The notes under the pieces: generated by a model
The model's input: only the letters and a program-made list of their open reading frames with translations
What the model was told of the DNA's origin: nothing
Database searches by the model: none
Assembly (NCBI RefSeq): GCF_963576615.1
Contig: NC_088718.1
Location: 27,396,377 to 27,460,376 of the forward strand
Length of the DNA: 64,000 nt
Origin: Watersipora subatra
Taxonomy: Eukaryota; Bryozoa; Gymnolaemata; Cheilostomatida; Watersiporidae
Reading direction: 5' to 3'
In this document: in pieces, positions 45,701 through 57,233 of the stretch
Numbering within the stretch: position 1 is the first letter of the stretch
How the letters are laid out: each line of letters opens with the position of its first letter
Made by a program: the position numbers and the translations under genes

Positions 45701-48700
45701 AACGGCATAATGTTATTTTGAAAAGAACAGACTTTTTTTGGTAAGTCAGAGCACATTTTATTTAATGTGTTTTCTGAGTTCAATTTTAAAACATACTCCT
45801 GGACAAACAATTATGACAAAGTGACAGGTATTAATATTGAGCAATTCTAATACTAGCGAATATGCTAGCATCAGCAACAGCGTCTGCAATTAAGATAGAG
45901 GTGGCTTAATATTTCTAATATGCGTTTCAACATGATAAGCGTTGCTGCTTATAAACATATTACGAGCAGCTGTTTTGCTATATAGCTATATAAAAGTATA
46001 GCTATATAGCTATAAAAATAGTTCTCCTATATAACTAAATAGTAGTTTTGCTATATAGTGGTTTTGCTATATAGCAGTCTCGCTATATAACTAAGAAGTG
46101 GTATTGGCACAAAGCTAAGCAACCACCTTGCTATATGGGTAAGTAGCAGCCTTTCTATATAGCTAAACAGCAACCTTACTACTTACATAAGTAGCAGTCT
46201 TACTATATAACCACAAGTATGTTAGTCTTGCTATATAGACGAAAAACAAGTTTTGTACTATGCCTAGCGATTGTAGCCAAACTCCTCTAGCAAAATCCTA
46301 CAATCACAGGCCAATTATAACTCTCTCTGACTAAATTTACACATAGAAGTACAAATATTTAACTATCCCCTGGCTCAGTGATCATACGGTAGATATAATG
46401 AAAGTGCATTAAATATCTTACTGAGCTATAGTAATATGGTGCAATCTGTTATCACCAAATTCTAAGCCATTTAAAGCATAAGTTTTATTGAAGCTGGCTA
46501 AAATGTACAAGCATGCCTTGCCGCAGCTTGACAAGAGCTGGTCTCAACAAGACAGCTGGTGACATACATACATTCGAGCATTCTACAAGTCTTTGAACAA
46601 CTTTGCAAGTCTACAGTGGATATCATAAGCCTAAACAGCTGCTTGTACTAACTACACATGCTGTCAACCTGATGGAAAGTTTTTGCTGTTTTAATGACAG
46701 AAAAGTCTCCAAACCAAAGGCAAAACTGGAATACTTAATGTCTTTATGTTAGATGCCAAGAGATATATGTTATAGCTAAAGAGATAACAAGTATAGGGCA
46801 ACAAGATAGATGCAAATCTTGAACCTCCTATGCAGTTTCCGTTCTGGTTGCCATTGGCGCTTTGCTCATTGAATCCTGCATTGTTGTTTCCATTCTCATT
46901 TCCGCTCTCATTTCCTTCCCCATTCGTATTTCCATTGTCATTCCCGTTTCCCTTTATCACTTCCTGTTCGTAAGAAAACCCTCCATGGCCAGATGAAGGC
47001 TAAAAAAAATTCTTTCATCGTTTTAGGCTGCAAATGTCAAGTTGCATTCAGAGTTTCTAGCAGAAGATGTACACACCGTACCCGCAGTATGTCGGTGTTA
47101 ATCACACAATACATTGGTGATCGTTTGTGATAACAATGTTCACACTTTCACAAACCTGTTCACATTTATATGAGCAAATAGTTCGCGACATAGTGTTGCT
47201 ATTATACAATGTAGTCACTGAAATGATGTAATACTGGTCCTGCAGCAACTACCATGAAGTAGAATATAGATTAAGCAATCCGAGACAGCCAATCACCATC
47301 ATCGAAGTGGTGTAAATTGCAATGGCGATTCTGAACGCTCGGTAAAAATAGTGAGAAAGTGTGGCAGCTGTAATATTTCCTGACATATTTGCATTGCCTT
47401 GACGATGTCATCAGTTTTCGTTACACATAGTCGATGAATAATCGCCAATACGATAATACAGTGTGAACCGTCTGGTATAAGATAGGTGAACCCTTAGTAA
47501 ACTGACGCATACAAGAGCATTTAAACTACAGAATTTTTGTGCTGGATGAACATTTGAATGAATATTTAACTAAACAAAATGAATATTTTGATAAATAATA
47601 AATATTTAAATAAATATTCATTGACAAACAGTGAAAAGTATGATAGTGCAACACCAAGATCCTTTTATGAGCAGAAAGCTCTTGAGTTGATTAAATTTCT
47701 TACACTATAATAGTAATCAGGTGCATGGGGAGCATCTCTTTCTGGAACAATCCGAAATTTCTACAATAGAAAACAGGAATTATATAGCATTCTACTCTCT
47801 TTTCTCGTTTTATATTTTACCCTTTGTATTAGTAAAACTGAGTACTCCTTGTATTCCTATTTACTTGTATCCGTGTTCATGACCTTGCAAAAACAGTAGC
47901 TTCAATGTACCTACTCTCCAACACCAAATAATATTCTATGCTAAATGTTTATTTTACTTCAATTAAAGGTTTCAAACTAATTCCAAATTTGTGTCTTCTA
48001 TTTTTATGTGAATATTGTAAGTTTTCAACTTGTTTCAACTTAAGTGATATTAACAACTGTCATGAGAACCTCTAAAAATTACTCGGAACTATTATTGCTA
48101 GCTCCTTTAACAATCTTCCACCTACAATGTACATGTAATATCTGAGATCTAGTAACAAATAAAAGGATTTAAACGCTATATATTAAACCATTTATTTGAT
48201 TTTACTGGCTATAATAGTGGCTAACTGTTGCCTTGTTTTTTTTTCTCTTTTGCATTAGTATTCCTTTATAGCGTATTCTAGAAAGAAATCTGTTTGAATT
48301 TAAATTATTGCCAATAAAGTAGTATATATACAGTTTATAATCAGTATATATTATATCATACATATTATACATGTATATATATATTATATCCTACATATTA
48401 TGTATATATTATATCCTACATATTATATATATATATATTATATCATCTATATTATATATATTGATAGCTATTATAGGCGCTATTAGATATATATATATAT
48501 ATAAATGTATATATATACTTATATTTATATATATTTATATATAGTTACATTATTAATATAATTTAATATATTTATATAATAATATATTTATATAATATAT
48601 AGTTACATGTATATATGTTATAATTTTTAAACAGCGTGATTTAAAAAAAATTCTGTTTGAAATGAACTTATTACCTATAAAGTAGTATAGATATTACATA

Positions 48701-50999
48701 TATAATAATAGTAATAACAGTGATAATATATATATTTATATATAACATATGGTAAAAAATATGTATGTATAAATGGAAATATGAAATAATTAGCAAGTAA
48801 TGGCTAGATAATGTATGTTTTGTTTATAATGAAAAGTGAATTGATTTTGATTCAATTAAAATGAACTGAAAAGAAACTAATATAAATCACAAATATGCTG
48901 AATTAATAATAACAGAGAGTACATAAAAGTGCATCTATAAAAAAGATTACTGTTGCTGCCGAAGCTATCTATCAAAATTTTGAATACGATTATACTGGTA
49001 CCTTTTGATAGTCAATACTGGCATGAACATACAAATGATATATCAAAATTAAATACATCCGTCAAGCACACGAGGGTACGTTGTCTGACTGAACTGAGCG
49101 AGAATGTAGAGACACATTTTAGTTTTACAATTTCTAGCGGTTGTCTTTTGCAATCACTGAAAATTGAAGGTTGAAAATTTTCCGTTACAGTTGCACTGTA
49201 ATGGAACATTTGAAATTGAAACTGCACAATTGAAAGTTACAAACAGAGACATATGAATAATAGATTTTGAAATGGCTTTTATAAAAATCTCAAAAGGAGA
49301 ACAAATGTAAAAAAAAAAATTTATTCATAATACAACGTACATAATTAGCTTTAATCGCAATGGGAATATCATAGATGTGCTATATCAGATAGAAACGGCT
49401 TAACATTATGGTTAATTGCGCGTGCTTGCATACTTGCCATTGCAATCGTCGCTAGTTCAATTCCAGTACGGTGGGGATTTCTCATTGCAAGATTTTAATC
49501 GCTATAGTTAGACACATCAACAATCCTTGAGATGTATAGTTTAATGCACCATATTATATTGAACTATACATTATTGTAAAGACCCACCAATGTAACATGT
49601 ACATTGGATTATAGGTTGGGTAAGGTATATACTATATGTTGAAATATATGGAGTTAAATAAAGCTAAAATCTATTGTATCTTATGTATATTATATTTTTG
49701 ACTTTCTGTAATTAAACATTTCAACTTACATTTTAGTTCTGACACAATCTTTCTAGGTGTAAACAATAATAATTTTTTTATATTTTGACTTGAGAAAATT
49801 TAATTTGAGATTTGTCTTCTTCTGCCAGCTTGGTGCAAAGGCGTATGTTGAAATGCTGCCAACTATACATATATATAATATATATAATAAATATATATAT
49901 AATGAATATATATATATATAATAAATATATATATAATGAATATATATATATAATAAATAAATATATAATAAATATATATATAATACATGTATGTGTGTTT
50001 ATATACTATGAATATTTATTTACTATATTTAGGATGTAATTGACTATATATAATTTTATTGACCATTTAAATACTATATATTTTCATGGTATATAAAGAT
50101 TTATATTACATTATAGTATATAAAGATGCTTGAGAAAAACAAATATTAAAAAGGAATGAATAATAGAACTTACTGAATTTTAAAATAAAATAATACTAAT
50201 TGTAATGACATACAGTGGACATACAAGGAATATGTAGGCCATAAATGTACACATGTATACATATTACATCTGATGTACCAAAAGGGACAATAATGCTTTC
50301 AATTCTGAAAGATGAAGTATGTTTTGCAATTTGTGTTAAATGAACACCATTTGGCTAGGCAGACGTATTAAAATAATACATATTAAAAAAATCATGTTAC
50401 TAAATATTAAAATAAATTTTAAATAATAAGAGTGCTAAAAAGCCTGCACTGTTTTAGTAGTTGTTTATGATTGGTACCAGTTCTCAACTATCAAAGTTCA
50501 CAAAATTACACAGAATGTATATAAGAGATTTCTACTTTGCCTGAAACTTTGCCTTTCATTTTGTTAGTTACCTGTTACAATCTGCTACACGACAATTGTT
50601 ATTTGCTGTATGATGATTTCTACCTGCTGAGTTTTACTTGCTGATTGCCAGTTGCTACTTGCTGATTGCCAGTTGCTACTTGCTGATTGCCAGTTGCTAC
50701 TTGCTGATTGCCAGCTGCTACTTGCTTATTGCTACATGCCCCATGCTGACTGATAACTGCTGGATGTTTGTAACTGTATCGGTTACTACATAATGTACGG
50801 GCTATTTTATGATGGCCCTGATGGTTTTATGACGATAGATGCTCGACTGACTGGTGCGTGCTAATACAGTAGGTTTTGGATTGGTTTTTCTTTTGACCTT
50901 ATTTGACCTTATTTGACAAGAGTGTATAAAAAGACTTACTGAATCAGCCACAAGTCCACTCGCGAGACAGCAGAGAAGAATGCTTGTGACCTTGTGCAT
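42617..50999 (-). CDS. secreted Asn/Gly-rich protein with repeated NGNC-x-G-x-C motifs, six exons
   Basis: I do not recognise this protein. Exons 50999-50940, 47760-47704, 46999-46825, 45041-44874, 44170-44057 and 42780-42617 join without stops to give 245 aa. It has a signal peptide (MHKVTSILLCCLASGLVADS), a short Tyr/Pro segment (DAPHAPDYYYS), then a low-complexity region built of G-N-x-N-G-N. Cys appear in five motifs of the form NGNC-[IK]-G-x-C (last one ENCVGNC); two of these continue as C-x2-I-[LI]-SGN. The end is less repetitive (VDPWAAYRPNRRGS). Exons 3-6 are joined by phase-1 introns, as expected for duplicated modules. GN-rich stretches are known in some mollusc shell-matrix carbonic anhydrases (nacrein/N66), but no carbonic anhydrase sequence is present. 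An extracellular matrix or metal-binding role is only a guess. Confidence 0.82.
43040..43375. repeat. AT-rich low-complexity intron sequence
   Basis: Repeated TATATATT/AATATATA runs in intron 5 of the Asn/Gly-rich gene; no other feature. Confidence 0.8.
43378..43863 (+). repeat. 243-bp tandem duplication
   Basis: 43378-43620 and 43621-43863 are nearly identical, both beginning GTAAAGGCAACAAT(G/A)ACAG and ending GATTGCAAAAACCTG. Differences are a handful of substitutions. Confidence 0.95.
44057..44170 (-). CDS. Asn/Gly-rich gene exon 5
   Basis: The acceptor is TCTTGTTAAG and the donor ATAG|GTAAGA. Encodes NDNGNCIGNCKDIISGN, then GNDNSHGYDSGNNNGNCI. Phase 1 in and out. Confidence 0.85.
   Translation of the reverse strand, partial: VMTTVTALETAKISYLGMTMVMTTPMVMTAEITMAIA
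44540..44800 (+). repeat. degenerate tandem repeat (CACTACTGTAGAAC type)
   Basis: About nine loosely related units of 25-30 bp containing ctactgt(a/g)(g/a)a and tactcctgt(a/g). It lies in intron 4 of the Asn/Gly-rich gene. Confidence 0.65.
44874..45041 (-). CDS. Asn/Gly-rich gene exon 4
   Basis: The acceptor is GTGTTTACAG and the donor AATG|GTGAGT. Encodes D-TCSGLKSGNFNGNNNVN, then NGNRNGNCKGRCINILSGN and NRNTGGNN. Phase 1 in and out. Confidence 0.85.
45042..46824 (+). repeat. intron 3 of the Asn/Gly-rich gene; CTATATAG repeat at 45975-46245
   Basis: Units of GCTATATAGCTA + aatagtagttttt, degenerate. The rest of the intron shows nothing recognisable. Confidence 0.6.
46825..46999 (-). CDS. 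Asn/Gly-rich gene exon 3
   Basis: The acceptor is ATTTTTTTTAG. Encodes PSSGHGGFSYEQEVIKGN, then GNDNGNTNGEGN and similar repeats, ending NGNQNGNCIG. The donor is GGAG|GTTCAA in phase 1; it is a weak donor but the only one that keeps the next exon in frame. Confidence 0.8.
47071..47475. mobile_element. MITE, GGCTGGTTCACACTATA family, copy 2
   Basis: The right end ATACAGTGTGAACCGTCT and interior (gataacaatgttcacac, gacgatgtcatcag) match 58203-58533. The left end is decayed. It lies in intron 2 of the Asn/Gly-rich gene. Confidence 0.7.
47704..47760 (-). CDS. Asn/Gly-rich gene exon 2
   Basis: 57 nt, phase 0 at both ends, between TCTATTGTAG and AGT|GTAAGA. Encodes KFRIVPERDAPHAPDYYYS. Confidence 0.8.
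47761..50639. repeat. intron 1 of the Asn/Gly-rich gene, AT-rich, with tRNA-like segment
   Basis: Long TATATA-type stretches at 48320-48620, 48690-48760 and 49865-49990. A tRNA-like segment with box B-like AGTTCAATTCC lies at about 49405-49490 (plus), probably a SINE head. No other exon with suitable phase is seen. Confidence 0.55.
50640..50728 (+). repeat. 21-bp tandem repeat
   Basis: Four to five units of GATTGCCAGTTGCTACTTGCT, ending about 210 bp before exon 1 of the Asn/Gly-rich gene on its downstream side. Confidence 0.95.
50940..50999 (-). CDS. Asn/Gly-rich gene exon 1 (signal peptide)
   Basis: 20 codons from the ATG at 50999, donor TTCA|GTAAGT in phase 0. Upstream, GCTTTTCTAG at 51023 could be the acceptor of a 5' UTR exon; a strong minus-strand donor (GTCC|GTAAGA) near 53875 is one candidate partner. 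Confidence 0.85.
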
Positions 51000-51029
51000 G
51001 TCGAATGATGTCGATGTACGATCTAGAAA

Positions 51030-52980
51030 AGCAAACTATCATTAGAAAGCAAAGCAAATTCTGTTGGCAATAGGCCAATTTGTTTCATTAGAGACAATCT
51101 TTACTACAAATAGTAAAAGGCGTGTACATCCCAAGTGGCAGTTAGGGGTTGGTAAAAAAGATCACATCACCCAAGATTCGAACATTGACATTCGGCTTCG
51201 CATCCTGGAATGCTACCACTTATGCCACTCTATCACTTTCCTGCATTTAGAAATAATTGTAAATATAGTTATTACACATGACAAACTTTTACAGTGTACC
51301 AGCCTGCCCAGGTCCTAGCATTTTATAAAAAATCATTCAGAAAATTAGTCAATGTCAATTAGGAACGTTACAGCTACCTCACTGATGCATTCGCCCTAGT
51401 TAAGTTTTAACCAACAACAAGCACATCAATTGTATGGTGTCTAGCTAATTAAAAAAGCTCCTGAAGGTGAATAGTAATAATTTGTTTTACTGTTTTACTG
51501 TTTACCAATTTAGACTGCTCTAGTCATTTTCTTCCTGCTGCCGGTTACAAATTGACAAACAAACTACAAGGCTTATATTCGGCTGTAACTATTGGAACTG
51601 TTAACTTCTGGTAAATGTACTGCATCTACCAGAAGTTAACTTGCTTAAATAATAACAGCTGAAACATTGGAGGAAAGAAAAGTGACAGAATTCAAGTGAA
51701 GTTCAGATAAAATGCACAATCATAGAAAACTGTTAGTGGTGTACGGGCATAGCACCCCCGTTTCAACTCCTTGTTTAATATAATTTGGAAATCAAAACTA
51801 TATTTTTAAATCCTGTCATAGAAGAAACAGCGTTTAAGAAATACAAATTCTCCATAGCTTTTGCGAAATATAAAGAGTGAGCTCAGTAAGTAGCGTACCT
51901 GCCAATCAAGGTTATTGCTAAATCAAATAATCTTTTGTCAAAAAAGATGCTGATTGCTACCTGAAACTACCCAAGCTTAGAAGTTTCAAGTCTACTTTGT
52001 TTCAATTTTTTGTTTTTGCGTTTACAACTGGCAATATTTTTTTGTTTATTGATTTTTTACTTTTTAATAGAACCATAAATGAAAAATTTTTTTTTAAGAA
52101 CTGCCCAATAAAAGTAGAAATATATATAATGTAACCAGCTAATGGCTACACAGCTGGTAAACTTACCTGTGGTTTCCTGGTTGCTTTCAGGTTACAATCT
52201 TGCACGCAGTTCTTTGCTTTATACTCTTACGGCTTCTCCTGGGCCAATCAGAGAAGCTATAGAGGGTGTCATAGCAACAGGTGTCATAGCAACAGGAACT
52301 GCTTATTTGGCCATTCCCAGCTACTTGTTTGAAATGAGCCCTTTTGGCAAATAGGAAGAACTACGTCAGTTTAGTAAAGATATGAACGTGGACCTAGTTG
52401 GCCGGAGGTGTTGGATGTAAAGGTTGTTAATATTTTGGAGAGGAGGAAGCCTACAAAGCCATTTTATGGTATTTATCGCACGCTTGAATAAGCTATACCT
52501 ATATGCTGGCATGTATTATTAGAGTGAGGTGTCTATAGCGCATCAGCATTCACAAATACTCTTCAAACTATATTAATCCCCATAAAAATGAAAAACTTTT
52601 GATGACCAATCACACACGGCTATCACTATTAGGTATCCTAGCAAAATGCTGCATAATCTACAGCTACGTTCTTGCTTTGTTATACCTAATGAAAACAAAA
52701 TAAATAGGTGAACTGCAGTTAATTTCCCGATCAATAAATTATGACCAATCACATGGCCATGACATTACTTGGTCACACTGTCCTGAAGAGCTTTCATGAG
52801 AATCACAATGTGTGGGAATACAAAACAGCGGCTTCATTAGATAGTGATAAAATGCCATATGAAGCTCAATTTATTTCATTACACAAAACACTTCTCTCAT
52901 GATATGTAGTTTAAAAGTTAGAATGGAAAATGTTGTTAAATGTTAAATACAAATCAGTTATCTGTCCAAAGAATCTTTTA
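51030..52980. other. upstream flank of the Asn/Gly-rich gene, no gene seen
   Basis: Non-coding. One short inverted repeat (TTAACTTCTGGTAAATGTAC / CTACCAGAAGTTAA) lies at 51601-51642; a duplicated GGTGTCATAGCAACA is at 52266-52296. Confidence 0.45.
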
Positions 52981-52982
52981 TT

Positions 52983-53012
52983 CCCCGGACAACGTCAGGT
53001 AGCACAGCTAGT
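52983..53012 (+). mobile_element. Helitron-type 3' end
   Basis: CCCCGGACAACGTCAGG forms a short stem like that at 6846-6862, followed by TAGCACAGCTAGT. The rest of the element to the left is not recognisable. Confidence 0.5.
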
Positions 53013-53197
53013 ATATATATATCTCACTGCTTGTCTTTTTGCCTTTGTCTTTTTGTTAAACCTTTTGCCGAGTTACGATTAAAATTTAGCGATGAAAAAC
53101 TCGCACAGCACTTAATTTGATCCGAGGGCTCCTTCAAATCTAGAGGCGGAAATCTTAACCATCACGCTGTTGGTGATGGTTAAGATTTCCACCTCTA
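53013..53197 (-). mobile_element. tRNA-derived repeat with a 25-bp near-perfect hairpin
   Basis: A (TA)n end, about 100 bp of body, and a tRNA-like head on the minus strand (box A-like GATGGTTAAG, box B-like GGATCAAATT). The head is inverted-duplicated: 53141-53165 and 53173-53197 are complementary at 24 of 25 positions around the loop GCTGTTG. Confidence 0.65.
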
Positions 53198-53274
53198 GTA
53201 TCTACAAAACTAGATACTTGAGATGTTTCCAGTTGTGCTTTTACCTACCTATATACTACTGTGAGCAGCTGTGA

Positions 53275-53510
53275 CCAGGTAGTCTAGAAACTCCAACAAC
53301 AGATTGGGGGTTCAATTCCCTAGAAAAGGCCACTGGTAGCGACAGCAATGACATGAAACTTCAAATTGCTCTCTGCAACTGGGCATTTCTCCAGTCATCA
53401 AAGTTCCCTTGCCACTGGACTAGGACATGTCCAGCCAAGATCAGAAATCTATTGTTTGTGTAACACAATTCCTGAAAACAGGCAGACTCTGCTTGCAGTA
53501 AGCTAAGCAG
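53275..53510 (+). mobile_element. tRNA-type SINE, copy 1
   Basis: A box B-like GGTTCAATTCC at 53309-53319, then GCCACTGGTAGCGACAG, TTGCTCTCTGCAACTG, CCAGTCATCAAAGTT and ACTCTGCTTGCAGTA. Two relatives follow at 54295 and 54632 in the same order and orientation. Confidence 0.65.
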
Positions 53511-54294
53511 ATGGCGCACTCGATCTTTGAACGATTGCTCACACAGACACACTACTGAGGTGCATGTGCAATATGGCAAAGGTGGTACTGCGTGACACCA
53601 TGATGTTTGCATTAGACAGAACAGTTGAAAAGTTGAGCAATAAAGACAAATCGTACATACACAAAGAGAAAGGACAAGCATAGAGGTCATCGAATGCTGC
53701 TAGCAGGCTACTTAAGCTTGACAAAATCAGATGAAGTCATATTCTGGCATACATACTTCGATAATTTGCAAAAGGACTCTATTGGCCGATTAATGTGATA
53801 CTAACAGCATTAAATCTGTAAGCAGCACAAACGCTGCTAGCAACAATGTAAAATCGATAACGTAATTTATCTTACGGACATCTTAAGCTTTCCCTTCCAC
53901 ATTCCATAAAAAACGGTAGAAGTCGATGTTTGGAGTGTATGTATTATCCACTTTCGAAATGTTTACAAGTGCCGATGCCGCTTTTCCAGGCCAGATCGCA
54001 ATTTCTCTATCAGAAAATCTTCAGACGTGAAGTGTTTGTTTAAAAAGAACACTAAAGGAAGTTGTCAAAGAGTAATGATATGCAAAAAGATGTGTAAATC
54101 GGAAGAGATAAATCATTTACATCATAAAACCGTTGATTTAAGATAAGAGACCGATTAACCTGGCAGAAGATGAATAGTGGGTTCCTTAATTATTTCTTAT
54201 CATGTCTTCATTCTGAGATGATTGTTAATGATATTTGATATGGTGAATATACTAAAAACTGGAAAGAATGGTCATGATTTTTTAAATGTTGTCA

Positions 54295-54522
54295 AGTGCC
54301 GCTCTCTCCTGACAAACAACAGTTTGGAGTTCAATTCTACAAAAGGCTACTGGTGGTGACAGGAATGATATCCAACCTTACATTGCTCTCTGCAACTGAC
54401 CATGCCTCCAGTCATCGAGGTTACTTTACCACTGGATTCAGACATGTCCATTCAAGATCACAGAGTCATTGTTTGTGTAACACTGACTCTTAAACGCATA
54501 CACAGCCTCTGCTTGCAGTACG
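54295..54522 (+). mobile_element. tRNA-type SINE, copy 2
   Basis: GAGTTCAATTCTACAAAAGG, CTGGTGGTGACAGGAATGA, CATTGCTCTCTGCAACTG and CCTCTGCTTGCAGTA match copy 1. Confidence 0.65.
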
Positions 54523-54631
54523 ATAATTATTATTTTATTTAATTACATGGAGTATTGTGTTGGCAGCAGTGAATATTCACAGTCGGCAGCATTTATATGA
54601 ACTGCTGCAAAAAATGGTATCTGTGGTCATC

Positions 54632-54858
54632 TGACCTCTGACCTACAAACAACACGTTGGGGTTCAATGTCTAAAAAAGGCTACTGGTGGTGACAGGAAT
54701 GACATGGAATCTGAAATCGCTCTCTGCAACTGGGTATGTCTCCAGTCATCAAGGTTCCCTTGTCATTGGACTTAGACATGTTCAGATAAGGTCTTAGAGA
54801 CATTTTTTGTGCAACAAGGCTCTTAAAACACACGCACAGCCTCTGCAAGTAAGCCAAG
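54632..54858 (+). mobile_element. tRNA-type SINE, copy 3
   Basis: GGGGTTCAATGTCTAAAAAA, CTGGTGGTGACAGGAATGA, CGCTCTCTGCAACTGGG and CAGCCTCTGCAAGTAAG. Closest to copy 2. Confidence 0.65.
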
Positions 54859-55089
54859 TTTATTGAAAGGAAACGTAAAGAAAACAATGTTGCTGAGAAT
54901 TTGGAAACTCATAGAAATGTTTGCAGAACACTGAAGGAAAATACATGTACTACAAAACCAAGAAGCAGTGGAAAAGCAGTTTACGGAAGCAGTGGAAATG
55001 AAGCTACCAAGTGGTATATTTAAGATGGTGCAGGCAAATGCATACATAAATCTTTGTTATAAGCTATACTGTAGATAGAATTATGGTAC

Positions 55090-55275
55090 ATAACATTCTT
55101 TCACATAATAAGAGCAGTGCCCATCCATCTGAAACCATGTTAATAGTGTTAGAAAAACGATTGCCTTACACATGAATCTAACCTAGACCTCCAGATTCAA
55201 AAGCGAGGGCACTACCACTACACCACTAGATGCCTTACATATTCAGTAAATAATTCTCCACATACTGATTACTCA
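55090..55275 (-). mobile_element. tRNA-like sequence, SINE head or tRNA pseudogene
   Basis: On the minus strand about 55245-55168 resembles a tRNA: box A-like TGGTGTAGTGGTAG and box B-like GGTTAGATTC with a plausible anticodon arm between. The acceptor stem does not pair well, so it is not called as a functional tRNA. Confidence 0.5.
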
Positions 55276-56723
55276 TGATCATCTCTCAGAGTGCACGGGA
55301 GAAGCAAGCATGCCAGTAATCAATAAAACACTAAGGGATACACCGATATAAATACTTGTAAATCATTCATTACATATCGGACAACCAATGAAATTTATAT
55401 ATTGTAAACATTACATAAATGGGTTTGGTATATTCTGTAAGTAAAAAGATACTGCCCTACCACTTCCCTGGATAATTCTCCATATACTGGTTACTCGTGA
55501 TCATCTGTCACGGCGCATGGGCTTTGCAAGTGTAGTAGTACTATACAACAAATAGATAGAAGTATAATACATAATATTGGGTATAAGAATTGGATAGAAA
55601 GAGATTTGAAATGCACATGCCAAAAGAAGGCAGTAAAGCTCTTTATCCAGTGACCTGTAGAACAAACTTCACAGCTGAGTGAGGGAATGGCATCCTCAGC
55701 AGGATATTAGAAGCTACAGTGGTTATATAGAAGCAGGACACCTCTTGACAGCTTCCTATGTACACATATAACCCGAATGCATATGTTTGAACAACATACG
55801 ACATAAGTTATGTACATAATTCAGATTATATTTAATAGATTTCTTAAATATATGTACACATGCATAAGAGCTTGCAGAAATTGTACTGTTTACGACTAGT
55901 GACGTTCAATAACAAAAAATGTTCAATGTCAAAGGTCAGCTAAAATCTAGAAGTTACAGCACCCTGACCATTGTGCGACTGATTATTAAGGCGAAGGCGT
56001 CAGTTTCGCCATTGACACAGAAAAAGAATTTTTATCTGTTACCTGTCAGAACCTGACATGTGAAATGAACAGCCAGACACCTGTACAAAACTCACACCTA
56101 GCAATAATTGCTACTTTTCAAAAATTGACACCTGTCAACTGACACATGTGATAATAGATTCCTGTCAAAACCTGACACCTGTCAGAAAATGATACTTAGC
56201 AAAATTCGACACATTCAGATACCCCTCGCAATATAGTGTCACAGTTGAAACCTCAAAAAAGAGGCAAAATAGGCATGGATGAATACTGAGGCTTCTAAAA
56301 TGTTAATTTTAGATTTCTACTAATTTCAAGGTGTTGTAGCACCGAATAAAAAAGTTGCTGGAGACATGAAGTATTGTCCAGTACCATTTCTAACAAAAAT
56401 CTGATGTGAAGCATTTCACCACACAGCATGCTTTTTTGGAAGTTCCCAGAGCTTCAATCCCCATCGGGTGGACAACTTCCAGATTGACCAGAACAGATGT
56501 CATGGCTAGTGTCAGCGAGCCCTACAACTAAAGGTATGCCTTTTATTGACCAACCCGTGCATAGCCCAGATACAGGAGTTACTTGGCAAGCTATATGATA
56601 AGGAAGAGTTAGCTAACAAAAATGACCATCCATGAAGCGATGTGTCTCTGCTTCGGCGAGGTGACCAATAGAAATGGCTCAATACATTGGTGATTCACTG
56701 CAGGTCATCTGATTGCGATGAAT
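55276..56723. other. no gene seen; CCTGACACCTGTCA words at 56030-56220
   Basis: Non-coding. The stretch 56030-56220 repeats tgtcaaaacctgacacctgtca-type words irregularly. A pair of diverged ctgattactc(a/g)tgatcatct(c/g)tca blocks occurs at 55268 and 55488. Confidence 0.5.
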
Positions 56724-57233
56724 TAGTGCTGCACGATAAAACGATATTGTACGATTGCTGTTGATTTTGTGTGGGACGATATAATTTTGGGACGTTTTGT
56801 AGATCAATTCTGTAATCGGGTATATCAACGTTTTCGATATCATGTCAAGATGATAAATCTTTTCTTAATTAACAGAACCAACATCGATTATTGCCGGCTT
56901 TCGTGACTCAACATCAGCACAGCACTAGTTCCTGAAAACTTATTTGTGAGCCCGCGGATTTCCTTTATTTCTGATAATCCTCTAGAAACGGACCGACGAG
57001 GTAGAAAAAAGGTTTCATAAAAGTGTGTTAAATAAAGTTAGAGAGAAAAGACAACTCTTAATTTTTTTTGTATTTGGACACAATTATCGCCCTTGTATAT
57101 TTGTTTTTTAGGTGAAACGTCACAATCACCTATATCGAGAATGCATAACTCCAAAGTTCGATACTGACCGATATCGATAGCTCACAGGGCCAATATATCG
57201 TTTTGGCATGTGGTGTCATATCGCGCAGCGCTA
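56724..57233. mobile_element. hAT-like MITE, 510 bp
   Basis: Inverted ends TAGTGCTGCACGAT and ATCGCGCAGCGCTA, with internal AAAACGATATT / AATATATCGTTTT symmetry. TAG-GCTGC-CGAT ends are typical of hAT elements. The flanking eight bases (CGATGAAT and TGTTGAAT) are only partly alike. Confidence 0.65.

Noticed and set aside
55168..55245. A tRNA gene on the minus strand
   Set aside because: Box A and B resemblance is good, but acceptor and T-stem pairing fail by eye, so it is listed as a SINE head or pseudogene.
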